Shown here: piece after piece, positions 8,953 through 16,724 of the stretch | Numbering within the stretch: the stretch's first letter is position 1 | How the letters are laid out: every line of letters starts with the position of its first letter | From: Ideonella sp. MAG2 | GTDB lineage: Bacteria; Pseudomonadota; Gammaproteobacteria; Burkholderiales; Burkholderiaceae_C | Reading direction: 5' to 3' | Assembly (NCBI GenBank): GCA_004359425.1 | Contig: PTEU01000001.1 | Location: forward strand, 947,865-1,011,864 | DNA: 64,000 nt | Notes under the pieces: generated by a model | What the model was told of the DNA's origin: nothing | What the model saw: the letters and a program-made list of their open reading frames with translations, nothing else | Databases searched by the model: none | Translations under genes and position numbers: made by a program

Positions 8953-10002
8953 TCAGTCTGGAGCATTGACGTCGAACTCGTTCGCCTCGCACCAAGCCGT
9001 GAAGATCTCCCTCAATTCGGCGGGCAGTTCAAAGACAAAATCGCGGTCGATCGGGTACATGTCGGGCAAAAAATATCGACATGCACTCAAGAGCACATTC
9101 CCCTGACGTGCATCCTTGGGTTTTTTGGCAGCACTGCGCTCAGGCTTTTTCGATAACCAGAGCTTGTGCAGCGCCATCCAGCGCGGATCGGGCACGTACA
9201 AGGGGCAGGCCCTTCCACGCAGCGTCGGTGCCACGACGGCAAGAGGCCGCCCCCTCAGAAGCCATTCCTGCTCGTCAAGTGTCACCATGGGCGAAAAGGC
9301 TTCTTCCTTGGGCAATGGGGCCAAGCTAGGGGCAGCCAGCAACTCGACCTCGTAGCCGTCACGGTTGATGGCCTGATAAGGCTTGCTGGGGTTGATCTGG
9401 AACGAGGAGTCGAAATCGCGCAGGGCCCCCAGCACACTCAAACGCGGCTGGAGCGCAATCCCTGCACGTCTTGCCAGTGACACGCCGGAGTCCCGGCACC
9501 AAGCCAGATCGAAGTCTTCAGTCTCTTCGATGCCGGTCGGGAAGCGAGCTTGGCAGGCGATGCTGTAGGCGATGAACGCATTCGTACCGACCACCATCAC
9601 GTCGTTGCGCAAAACTTCGTGCTTATCGAGCTCACGCAGAATGCCCGACTGACGATCTGGAATCGCCTGCACGCGCTGCACCCTGCAAAGGGCCGCACGT
9701 TCTTGTATCAGCTCATCGGCCCTTTGGAGCTGCCTCTTCAGGCGGCTCTTTTCCTCTACGTGCTCGGCCAATCGAGCTTCGGTTTCAGGAGACCGAGGCC
9801 CCATCGTCGTTCCAGGGCTCGTGGTGTACTGCTTGAATGCCAGATAGTCGGTCTTGCCCTTCGCCTGCCAGTACATCGTGCTGGGCAGACGGGCCAAAGC
9901 CCGATGGGCGTCCACCCACTGCTCATAGGCGGTCTCCAGGTTCGCAATCGTCCGCGATGAGTCGCTAGAGTAAGGCGTGAAGTCGGCTTTTAGATACCTC
10001 AT
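8953..10002 (-). CDS. GSU2403-family nucleotidyltransferase-fold protein
   Basis: A 349-residue protein resembling the GSU2403/NTP_transf_8 nucleotidyltransferase-fold family. The core is seen as DVMVVGTNAFIAYSIACQ followed by EETEDFDLAW, which matches the GT-x-A and D-x-D elements of a minimal nucleotidyltransferase. A basic region near the C-terminus (WLSKKPERSAAKKPKDA) precedes a final acidic tail. No substrate is known to me for this family; related folds include MNT-type antitoxins and AbiEii-like toxins, but no partner gene is seen here. The start is ATG at 10002 (MRYLKADF); the reading frame is open upstream to 10032. A large palindrome lies 24 bases before the start, suggesting autoregulation. 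It is isolated, with unrelated neighbours on both sides. Confidence 0.7.
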   Translation of the reverse strand: MRYLKADFTPYSSDSSRTIANLETAYEQWVDAHRALARLPSTMYWQAKGKTDYLAFKQYTTSPGTTMGPRSPETEARLAEHVEEKSRLKRQLQRADELIQERAALCRVQRVQAIPDRQSGILRELDKHEVLRNDVMVVGTNAFIAYSIACQARFPTGIEETEDFDLAWCRDSGVSLARRAGIALQPRLSVLGALRDFDSSFQINPSKPYQAINRDGYEVELLAAPSLAPLPKEEAFSPMVTLDEQEWLLRGRPLAVVAPTLRGRACPLYVPDPRWMALHKLWLSKKPERSAAKKPKDARQGNVLLSACRYFLPDMYPIDRDFVFELPAELREIFTAWCEANEFDVNAPD

Positions 10003-10025
10003 AGAGTCATGACTATAAACAGTTT

Positions 10026-10061
10026 CCACCAAATGCGCGCGAAATTCCGCGCTTTTGGTGG
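10026..10061. promoter_or_regulatory. Long inverted repeat upstream of the nucleotidyltransferase gene
   Basis: Bases 10026-10039 (CCACCAAATGCGCG) pair with 10048-10061 in 13 of 14 positions around the 8-base centre CGAAATTC. Its outer edge lies 24 bases upstream of the ATG of the minus-strand gene, where an operator or a 5' UTR hairpin would act. A triple direct repeat (TACGCCAC twice, then TACGCCGC; 10073-10096) follows. The rest of 10062-10142 shows nothing recognisable. Confidence 0.55.
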
Positions 10062-10142
10062 AGGGTGCTCAGTACGCCACTACGCCACTACGCCGCACGA
10101 GCGGGACATTCTGGCCGGCTCAACTCGGCGCATGGAGTCTGA

Positions 10143-10316
10143 TCAAGGGGCCGGTCTTGACCCTAGTTCAGCTCTCGTGCCGGGGCTCAGTATGGCCCAG
10201 AGCCCGACAAGCCCCAACACTGCCCAAACGGCCGAAAACACCAGTGCCATCCACCCAGAACGCCCAATGTAGATAAAGAGCGGCAGGTGGATGCGATGGA
10301 AAGGCGGTTGGTCATG
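10143..10316 (-). pseudogene. Remnant of a small membrane protein
   Basis: An open frame overlapping the end of the TauE/SafE fragment but in another frame. It reads FHRIHLPLFIYIGRSGW then a clearly hydrophobic helix MALVFSAVWAVLGLVGLWAI, and stops at 10143. There is no convincing start codon or ribosome site in frame, so this looks like the 3' end of a gene whose front part has been lost, probably at the same break that shortens the TauE gene. I do not recognise the family. Confidence 0.35.
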
Positions 10317-10692
10317 ACCTGCCTTTTTCGTGGAGAACCTTGTTGAGGCTCTGCCATCGACGGCTGAGCCAAAGGGTGGTGGCGGTGCTCCCAGCTAGGG
10401 CAGCGACTGAGAAACTCATCCAAGCCAATGTCAGTGCGGCGGCGGGCAGGCTGCCGCAGGCCAGGCGCTTGACCACTTGCCAGTCCACGGTGCCATGGTT
10501 GTGGTGCACGCCCACGCCAAACATTTTGGTGATGGAGGCATACAGCAAGTCGGTGCCCACGGCCGTCTGCGGCGAGACACCAAACACCAGCACCAGGATG
10601 GGCGTCATCAAGGCGCCGCCACCCACGCCCGTGACCCCGACCACCAGGCCCACCAGCAAGCCCGCCAGGGCGTTCATCCAATCCAGTGACAC
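10312..10692 (-). pseudogene. TauE/SafE-family anion permease, C-terminal half missing
   Basis: The first ~92 residues are a clear TauE/SafE permease N-terminus: NALAGLLVGLVVGVTGVGGG, then TPILVLVFGV, AVGTDLLYASITKMFGVGVH and GTVDWQVVKRLACGSLPAA. Family members are about 250 residues long; this one stops at 126 and the sequence after LTLAWM no longer resembles the family. The join is therefore near 10415-10420 and the last ~33 residues come from elsewhere. GTG 10692 is the likely start (ATG 10677 is an alternative). Intact relatives export sulfite, sulfonates or similar anions. As drawn it cannot form a working permease. Confidence 0.65.
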
Positions 10693-10744
10693 GTACGCCT
10701 TCCTCTACTCAGCCCCTGAGAGGCCAGATTGGGCGCATTCTGTC

Positions 10745-10760
10745 TGCCACTACAGTGGCA
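10745..10760. promoter_or_regulatory. Perfect 16-base palindrome in a divergent intergenic region
   Basis: TGCCACTACAGTGGCA: two 7-base arms around AC, lying between the divergent TauE-like and DUF924 genes. A further hairpin (CCCC...GGGG followed by TCTTTT, about 10793-10817) is in the same 190-base gap. Either could be an operator or attenuator; no regulator is encoded nearby. Confidence 0.35.
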
Positions 10761-10883
10761 AGGCGGGCTTTCAGCGGGCTAGGTGGCTTGATCCCCCACG
10801 CTTGAGGGGTCTTTTCGAGGGCCGGGGCGGCGGCTCAGCGCACCAAAGAGGTGAAATGCAGGGTCCAGCGTTTCAGGAAGCCT

Positions 10884-11420
10884 ATGCATACCGCCGTCCT
10901 CTCGTTTTGGTTTGAAGAGATTGAAGAGCGTCTTTGGTTCGCCACCGACAGCGCGTTTGACGCGCTGATCCGTCAGCGCTTTGAGGGCGTGATGAAGCAA
11001 GCTGCAGCGGGCGAGTTGTGGGCTTGGCGGGCCACGGCACCCGGGCGGCTGGCCGAGGTCATCGTGCTGGATCAGTTCTCGCGCAATGTCTATCGCCAAA
11101 CCCCGCAGGCTTTTGCCCAAGACCCCATGGCGCTGGCGCTGGCGCAAGAGGCGGTGGCCGCCGGGGCGCTGCAGGCGCTGGAGGAGCGCCAGCGCAACTT
11201 CTTGCTGCTGCCCTATATGCACAGTGAATCGGCCGCCATTCATGCAGTGGCTGAGCCCTTGTTCAAGGCGCATGCATCGGCGTCTAACCACGATTTTGAG
11301 CTGCGCCACAAAGCCATCGTCGACCGCTTTGGTCGCTATCCGCACCGCAACCACATTTTGGGCCGCGCCTCCACACCCGAGGAACAGGCCTTCTTGACCC
11401 AGCCGGGCTCGGGCTTCTGA
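10884..11420 (+). CDS. DUF924 family protein (copy 1)
   Basis: A 178-residue DUF924 protein (TPR-like helical fold, function unknown). Signature segments are VLSFWFEE at the N-terminus, GRLAEVIVLDQFSRNVYR, LLLPYMHSES, NHDFELRHKAIVDRFGRYPHRN and the terminal EEQAFLTQPGSGF. It has the same length as the second DUF924 gene at 48808 and shares all of these motifs, though the sequences differ throughout, so the pair are old paralogues and not an assembly duplicate. It ends 19 bases before the convergent xdhC. Confidence 0.88.
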   Translation: MHTAVLSFWFEEIEERLWFATDSAFDALIRQRFEGVMKQAAAGELWAWRATAPGRLAEVIVLDQFSRNVYRQTPQAFAQDPMALALAQEAVAAGALQALEERQRNFLLLPYMHSESAAIHAVAEPLFKAHASASNHDFELRHKAIVDRFGRYPHRNHILGRASTPEEQAFLTQPGSGF

Positions 11421-11439
11421 CGCCGAGCGGCCTTAGTGC

Positions 11440-12249
11440 TTAAGGGTGGCTGTGCAGCAGCATCTGCGCCACCACAGCGGCCGCAATCACCCCCGGCTCC
11501 TTACCGCTGATGCCGGCCAGGCCGATGGGGCACACCATCTGGGCCAGCGCCGCTGGGGAGTGACCCCGCTCGGCCAGCCGGTGCTCAAAGCGCGCACGCT
11601 TGGTGGCCGAGCCGATCAGGCCCAGCCAGCCGGCGTCGCCGCGCTGCAGCACGGCATGGGTTAACGCCAAATCTAAGGCATGGCTGTGGGTCAGGATGAG
11701 GTGAAAGTCGCCCGGCTGTGCGTCGGCCACTTCATCCTCTAGAGGCTGGGCCGCGACGGTCTGGATGTGGGCGGGCAGTGTGGCGGCCGGAAATTCATCA
11801 TCGCGCTCGTCCAGCCAGCGCACGGTGCAGGGCAGAGTGGTGCAAGCCTGCACAATGGCCCGGCCCACATGGCCGGCACCATAAAGCTGCAGCCTGAAGC
11901 GCGGCGGCGGGGCGGCCCAGGCCGCCAGGCTCTGGGCGCTGAGGGGCTCGAAGTGCAGGCTCAGCGCACCGCCGCAACATTGGCCCAGGGTGGGGCCGAG
12001 GCTGACACGCCACTCCTTGGGGGCGGTGTGGCCCTGGGCCAAAGCGGCGCGGGCGCGGGCAATGGCCTCCCATTCCAGGTGGCCGCCGCCAATGGTGCCC
12101 GCCACGGCGTCGGCGCTCACCAGCATGGTGACTCCTTCCTCGCGTGGCACCGAGCCACGCGTGGCGCCCACCCGCACCAGCATGGCGGGCAGGCCGCTGG
12201 CCAGCCAGGCCTGGGCGGTGGCGGCTGTCAGCTCCGGCGCTGCAATCAC
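11440..12249 (-). CDS. xdhC: Xanthine dehydrogenase accessory protein XdhC
   Basis: A 269-residue XdhC, the chaperone that binds molybdenum cofactor, promotes its sulfuration and inserts it into XdhB. Visible motifs are RVGATRGSVPREEGVTMLV and GTIGGGHLEWEA in the N-terminal XdhC/CoxI domain, GQCCGG (the Moco-binding cysteines) and a Rossmann segment LYGAGHVGRAIVQAC. The C-terminal IGSATKRARFEHRL and CPIGLAGISGKEPGVIAAAV are also typical. It is the last gene of the xdhABC operon and overlaps the end of xdhB by 4 bases (ATGA). Confidence 0.95.
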   Translation of the reverse strand: MIAAPELTAATAQAWLASGLPAMLVRVGATRGSVPREEGVTMLVSADAVAGTIGGGHLEWEAIARARAALAQGHTAPKEWRVSLGPTLGQCCGGALSLHFEPLSAQSLAAWAAPPPRFRLQLYGAGHVGRAIVQACTTLPCTVRWLDERDDEFPAATLPAHIQTVAAQPLEDEVADAQPGDFHLILTHSHALDLALTHAVLQRGDAGWLGLIGSATKRARFEHRLAERGHSPAALAQMVCPIGLAGISGKEPGVIAAAVVAQMLLHSHP

Positions 12250-14585
12250 GGGGTCTGCACCGCCTGGATGGCGCGCAGCAAAGCTTCGGGTGTGGCCGGT
12301 GCTGAGAGCGGCGGCTGGCAGCCCGGCGCGCCACAGGCGGCTACTGCATCGCGCAGCGCCAAGAACACGCTGAAGGCCAAGAGCAGCGGCGGCTCGCCTA
12401 CCGCCTTGCTGCGGTGGATGGTGTCCTCCACATTGCGGTTGGCAAACAAGCGGGTGTGCAGGGCCTCAGGCACATCATTGGCCGTGGGGATTTTGTAGGT
12501 CGACGGCGCGTGCGTCAGCAGCTTGCCGCTCTGCGGGTGCCACACCAGCTCTTCGGTGGTCAGCCAGCCCATGCCCTGCACAAAGGCACCTTCAATCTGC
12601 CCGATGTCCAAGGCCGGGTTCAGCGACTGACCCACGTCATGCAGTAGGTCGGCGCGCAGCAGCTTCCATTCGCCCGTCAGCGTGTCCAGCAGCACTTCGC
12701 TCACCGCCGCGCCATAGGCAAAGTAGTAGAAGGGTCGGCCGTTCAGGGTTTGGCGGTCCCAGTGCAGGCCGGGCGTGGCATAGAAGCCATCGGCCCACAG
12801 CTGCACCCGCGCCAAATAGGCCTGGGCCACTGCGTCCTTGAAGCTGAGGTGCTGGCCCGCCGGGCCGTGCAGCTGGCCTTGGCTAAAGCCGATATCAGTG
12901 GCCGCGCAGCCCCAAGTCGCGGCCACCATCGCGGCCAGGCGATCGCGGATCTTGCGGGCCGCGTCTTGGGCGGCTTTGCCGTTCAAGTCCGCGCCGGTGG
13001 ACGCTGCCGTGGCCGACGTGTTGGCCACCTTGCTGGTGTCGGTGGCGGTGATGCGCACCTGGGCCATCTCCAGCCCCAGCTCATGCGCCACCACCTGCGC
13101 CACCTTGGTGTGTAGGCCTTGGCCCATTTCGCAGCCGCCATGGTTCACCAGCACCGTGCCGTCGGTGTAGACATGCACCAGCGCCCCGGCCTGGTTGAAG
13201 TGGTTGACGTTGAAGGAGATGCCGAACTTCACCGGCGTCAAAGCCAAGCCTTTCTTGAGCACCGGGCTCTCGGCGTTGAAGCGGGCGATGTCGGCCCGGC
13301 GCTGCGCATAGTGGGCTTGCTCCACCAGCTCCGCCGCCAAGGCCGGCATGACGTTGTCCACCACGGTTTGGCCATAAGGCGTGGTGTTGCGCTCGGTCTG
13401 GCCATACCAATTGGCCTGGCGCACGGCCAGGGGGTCGAGCTGAAGATGGCGCGCGATGTGGTCGATGACGACTTCGGTGATCAGCGCCCCCTGCGGCCCC
13501 CCAAAACCTCGGAAGGCGGTGTTGCTTTGGGTGTGCGTGCGGGGCAGGGCGCCCAGCAGCGAGACCTCGGGCAGCCAGTAGGCGTTGTCGATGTGGCAGA
13601 GCGCGCGGGTCATCACCGGCGGCGAAAGGTCAGCCGAATGCCCGGCATGGCCCAGCAGGGTCACGTCCAGGGCCTTGATGCGCCCGGCCTCATCAAAGCC
13701 GACGGCCCAATCAAACTCAAAGCCGTGGCGGCGCCCGGTGATGAGCATGTCGTCATCGCGGTCTGGCCGCAGCTTGACCGGGCGATTCAGCTTGGCCGCC
13801 GCCAGGCCCGCCACGCAGGCGAACAAGGCCGACTGCGACTCTTTGCCGCCAAAGCCACCGCCCATGCGGCGGCATTCCACCTGCACGCGGTGCTGGGGCC
13901 AGTGCAGGGCATGGGCCACCAAGGCCTGCATCTCGCTGGGGTGCTGGGTGGAGCACCAAATCTTCAGCCCGCCATCGTCTTGCGGCGCGGCGTAAGAGAT
14001 CTGCCCTTCCAGATAAAACTGCTCTTGCCCGCCCAGGCTGAACTGGCCGCTCAAACGATGCGGGGCTTGCGCCATGGCGCTGGGCACGCCGGCGCCTGAG
14101 GCACTGCGCTTGAGCTGCATGGGCGGCACGACGTGCTCACCGGCAGCATGGGCGGCACGCAAAGAAAACTGTGCGGGCAAGGCCTCGTGCTGGATCACCC
14201 GGGCGGCCTGCGCTGCTGCGCGGCGTGCGGCCTCTCGCGTGGTGGCGACGACCGCAAACACCGGCTGGCCCAGATAACGCAAGCTGCCCTCGGCCAAGAT
14301 CGGGTCGTCATGCACGATGGGGCCGCAGTCGTTGGGGCCGGGAATGTCTTGGGCAGTGAACACGGCCACCACGCCAGGCAAGGCCTTGAGTGCGGCGACA
14401 TCAATGCCCAAGAGGCGGCCATGGGCCACGGGCGACAGGCCCAGCGCCGCATGCAAAGTGCCTTGCAGCTCGGGCAGGTCGTCCACATACGCGGCGCGGC
14501 CGGTGACATGCAGCGTGGCGGATTCGTGGGCCAGTGACTGACCCACGGGCCCAGGGGTGGTGGGCATCGCGGCGGGGGTGCTCAT
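12246..14585 (-). CDS. xdhB: Xanthine dehydrogenase, molybdopterin-binding subunit XdhB
   Basis: A 779-residue large subunit of xanthine dehydrogenase, which hydroxylates hypoxanthine and xanthine to urate at a Mo centre. Starts with HESATLHVTGRAAYVDDLPE. Family motifs include RRMGGGFGGKESQ (Moco contact), FRGFGGPQGALITEVVIDHI, NHGGCEMGQGLHTKVAQVVA and, near the C-terminus, SKAVGEPPLLLAFSVFLALR with the catalytic glutamate in GEPP. Full length. ATG 14585 overlaps the xdhA stop (ATGA), so the three xdh genes are translationally coupled. Confidence 0.96.
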   Translation of the reverse strand: MSTPAAMPTTPGPVGQSLAHESATLHVTGRAAYVDDLPELQGTLHAALGLSPVAHGRLLGIDVAALKALPGVVAVFTAQDIPGPNDCGPIVHDDPILAEGSLRYLGQPVFAVVATTREAARRAAAQAARVIQHEALPAQFSLRAAHAAGEHVVPPMQLKRSASGAGVPSAMAQAPHRLSGQFSLGGQEQFYLEGQISYAAPQDDGGLKIWCSTQHPSEMQALVAHALHWPQHRVQVECRRMGGGFGGKESQSALFACVAGLAAAKLNRPVKLRPDRDDDMLITGRRHGFEFDWAVGFDEAGRIKALDVTLLGHAGHSADLSPPVMTRALCHIDNAYWLPEVSLLGALPRTHTQSNTAFRGFGGPQGALITEVVIDHIARHLQLDPLAVRQANWYGQTERNTTPYGQTVVDNVMPALAAELVEQAHYAQRRADIARFNAESPVLKKGLALTPVKFGISFNVNHFNQAGALVHVYTDGTVLVNHGGCEMGQGLHTKVAQVVAHELGLEMAQVRITATDTSKVANTSATAASTGADLNGKAAQDAARKIRDRLAAMVAATWGCAATDIGFSQGQLHGPAGQHLSFKDAVAQAYLARVQLWADGFYATPGLHWDRQTLNGRPFYYFAYGAAVSEVLLDTLTGEWKLLRADLLHDVGQSLNPALDIGQIEGAFVQGMGWLTTEELVWHPQSGKLLTHAPSTYKIPTANDVPEALHTRLFANRNVEDTIHRSKAVGEPPLLLAFSVFLALRDAVAACGAPGCQPPLSAPATPEALLRAIQAVQTP

Positions 14586-16138
14586 GGCTGGGCCTCCGTG
14601 CTGATACGCCAGGCCGATGCCGGCAAGGGCTTGAGCGGCCGGGTGGCCAGCCACAGCCGCCGCAGCAGCGCGGCCGTACCCTGTTGGCGGTAATGGCTAC
14701 TGGCCCGCAGGTCGCTCAAGGGGCTGAAGTCTTGGACCAAGGCCGCCTGTGCGGCTTGCAGCGTGGCTTCGGTCCAGGCTTGGCCTTGCAGGGCAGCTTC
14801 GGCATGGGTGGCGCGTTTGACGATGCCCGCCATGCCGCCAAAGGCCAAACGCACCTCCGCAATGCGGGCGGCCTCGCCTTGGCCCTCCAGCCGCAGCGCA
14901 AAGCCCGCGCTCACCGCGCTGATGTCGCAGTCCCAGCGTTTAGAGAGCTTGTGCGCCTGCACCTGCCAGCCTGGCTGGCCGGGCGGGGCGCTGGCGCGGG
15001 TGTCCAAGGGAACGCTCACGGCGGTGATGAACTCGCCGCGCTGTAGCTGGTTCTTCATGTAGTCGATGTAGAAGTCCTGCAAGGCCATCTTGCGGTGTTC
15101 ATCGCCGCGCCGCAAATGCAGGCTGGCGCCCAGGGCGATCAGCACCGGCGCCGCATCGCCAATGGGTGAACCATTGGCCAAGTTGCCCACCAAGGTGCCG
15201 GCATGCCGCACGGGCGGGCCTGCAAAGCGCTGGCCCATCTCTGAAAGCAGGGGCCAGTGGTGGGCCAGGGCCTTCCAGGCGTCTTCCAAGGGCACGCCCG
15301 CGCCGATGAGCAGGCTGTCGGGGCGCTCCTGCACTTGCCGCAAGCTGGCCACATTGCCCAGCCAGATCATGCCGGGCAGGGTGCGCATCTGCTTGGTCAC
15401 CCACAGGCCGACATCGGTGGCTCCGGCCACCAGGCGGGCATCGGGGTGGGCCAGGCGCAGCGCGGCCAAGCCTTCTTCGGTGCGTGGCGCCCAAAAGGGG
15501 GTGTCTGCATGCGGCCAGTGCAAGGGTTCATCGCTGCGCAGGCTTTGAAGTTGCTCGCGCAAGCCCTGCAGCGGCAGTGCCTGGGCGCTGCCGGGCGGCA
15601 ACATCTGAATGCCAGCGTCCACGATGGGCCGGTAGCCGGTGCAGCGGCAGAGGTTACCCGCCAGGGCATCGCCCACATCCGCACGACTAGGCGTGGTGCC
15701 TGCGCGGGCGTGGTGCTCATGAAAGGCGGCCAGCGTCATCACAAAGCCCGGCGTGCAAAAGCCACATTGGCTGCTATGGCAGCGGGCCAGGGCTTCTTGG
15801 GCGGGGTGCAGTGGGCCCTCAGGCGCGCCCAGGTCTTCGACGGTCAGCAAAGCTTTGCCGTCCAAGGTGGGCAAGAAACGGATGCAGGCATTGACGGTGC
15901 GTAGCGCCAGGCCGTCGGCCTGCACCGCGGCAGAGGGGGCGTCGTCGTCGGCCAATTCGGCCACGATGACGGTGCACGCACCGCAGTCGCCTTCGGCGCA
16001 ACCTTCTTTGGTGCCGCAGGCGTGCTGGTCTTCGCGCAGCCACTGCAAGACGGTCTGTTGCGGGTTTCCTCGGGGGATCTCCACCACCTGGCCTCGGAAG
16101 ACGAATCGCAAGGGGCGCTCAGTGCCGTGTTCTGCCAT
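14582..16138 (-). CDS. xdhA: Xanthine dehydrogenase, 2Fe-2S/FAD subunit XdhA
   Basis: A 518-residue small subunit carrying the electron-transfer centres. An N-terminal ferredoxin-type 2Fe-2S domain has CGTKEGCAEGDCGACTV; a helical 2Fe-2S domain has CGFCTPGFVM and GNLCRCTGYRPI. A CO-dehydrogenase-flavoprotein type FAD domain follows (LVAGATDVGLWVTKQ and GTLVGNLANGSPIGDAAPVL). Electrons pass from XdhB through the clusters to FAD and NAD+. First gene of the operon. The upstream 121 bases to the divergent LysR gene contain candidate operators. Confidence 0.96.
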   Translation of the reverse strand: MAEHGTERPLRFVFRGQVVEIPRGNPQQTVLQWLREDQHACGTKEGCAEGDCGACTVIVAELADDDAPSAAVQADGLALRTVNACIRFLPTLDGKALLTVEDLGAPEGPLHPAQEALARCHSSQCGFCTPGFVMTLAAFHEHHARAGTTPSRADVGDALAGNLCRCTGYRPIVDAGIQMLPPGSAQALPLQGLREQLQSLRSDEPLHWPHADTPFWAPRTEEGLAALRLAHPDARLVAGATDVGLWVTKQMRTLPGMIWLGNVASLRQVQERPDSLLIGAGVPLEDAWKALAHHWPLLSEMGQRFAGPPVRHAGTLVGNLANGSPIGDAAPVLIALGASLHLRRGDEHRKMALQDFYIDYMKNQLQRGEFITAVSVPLDTRASAPPGQPGWQVQAHKLSKRWDCDISAVSAGFALRLEGQGEAARIAEVRLAFGGMAGIVKRATHAEAALQGQAWTEATLQAAQAALVQDFSPLSDLRASSHYRQQGTAALLRRLWLATRPLKPLPASAWRISTEAQP

Positions 16139-16219
16139 GGTGGTCGAGGAGAAGAGGGGGTGAGAAAGGCCAAGCGCTGATGCGCCAAGCCCACACGGTA
16201 AACCCAGTCGGGGTGATTG

Positions 16220-16255
16220 TGTATATGGTTTACATCATGATTGGAATACGATCAT
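16220..16255. promoter_or_regulatory. Candidate LysR-type operators between xdhA and the regulator gene
   Basis: TGTA-N7-TACA at 16220-16234 is a T-N11-A type dyad as bound by LysR regulators. A second dyad, ATGAT-N9-ATCAT, lies at 16237-16255, ending 5 bases before the regulator ATG. This is the position expected for autorepression and control of the divergent xdh operon. Prediction from symmetry only. Confidence 0.45.
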
Positions 16256-16259
16256 CGAT

Positions 16260-16724
16260 ATGACGCAACAGCCGGATTTGGCGAACATCGACCTTCATCT
16301 TGTGAGGGTCTTGCATACCGTGATCAGTGAACGCAGTGTCTCGCGTGCCGCTTTGCGCCTGGGCAGTACCCAGCCGCAGGTCAGCGCGCAGCTCAAGCGC
16401 TTGCGTGGGCTGACGGGCGACGCGCTCTTGGTGCGTTCAGGCACGGGTTTGGTGCCCACCGATGCGGCATTGGACTTGCTGACCATGATGGTGGCCCGCA
16501 GCCATTTGGTGCTGACCACCGGGCGGCTGTTTTGCCAGCGGCACATCCACACCCTGCCGGTGCGGGTGGTGCGCTGCCCAGTAGCCTGCCCGCCGCTGGC
16601 CTATTACCAACTTTGGCATGAGCGCAACCATCACTCGCCCGCCCAGCGCTGGCTGCGCGAGCAGGTGCGCGAGGTGACGCGCGAGCTTCAAGCCTTGGGT
16701 GGCGCCACTCGAATCGTTTCATGA
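16260..16724 (+). pseudogene. LysR-type regulator with effector domain deleted in frame
   Basis: The first ~78 residues are a normal LysR winged helix-turn-helix (SVSRAALRLGSTQPQVSAQL, then LLVRSGTGLVPTDAALDLL). The last ~65 residues match the far C-terminal end of a LysR protein (LPVRVVRCPVACPPLAYYQL then WHERNHHSPAQRWLREQVRE). The whole ligand-binding domain between them, about 150 residues, is absent: the protein is 154 residues where ~300 is usual. The join is near 16495-16515 and stays in frame. It overlaps guaD by 4 bases. The intact form would be a purine-responsive regulator of xdhABC and guaD, judged by position. Either an assembly join or a true short repressor-like form. Confidence 0.7.

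Noticed and set aside
10073-10096. Triple TACGCCAC repeat as iterons of a replication origin
   Set aside because: Only three 8-base units, no rep gene and no AT-rich stretch; too weak.
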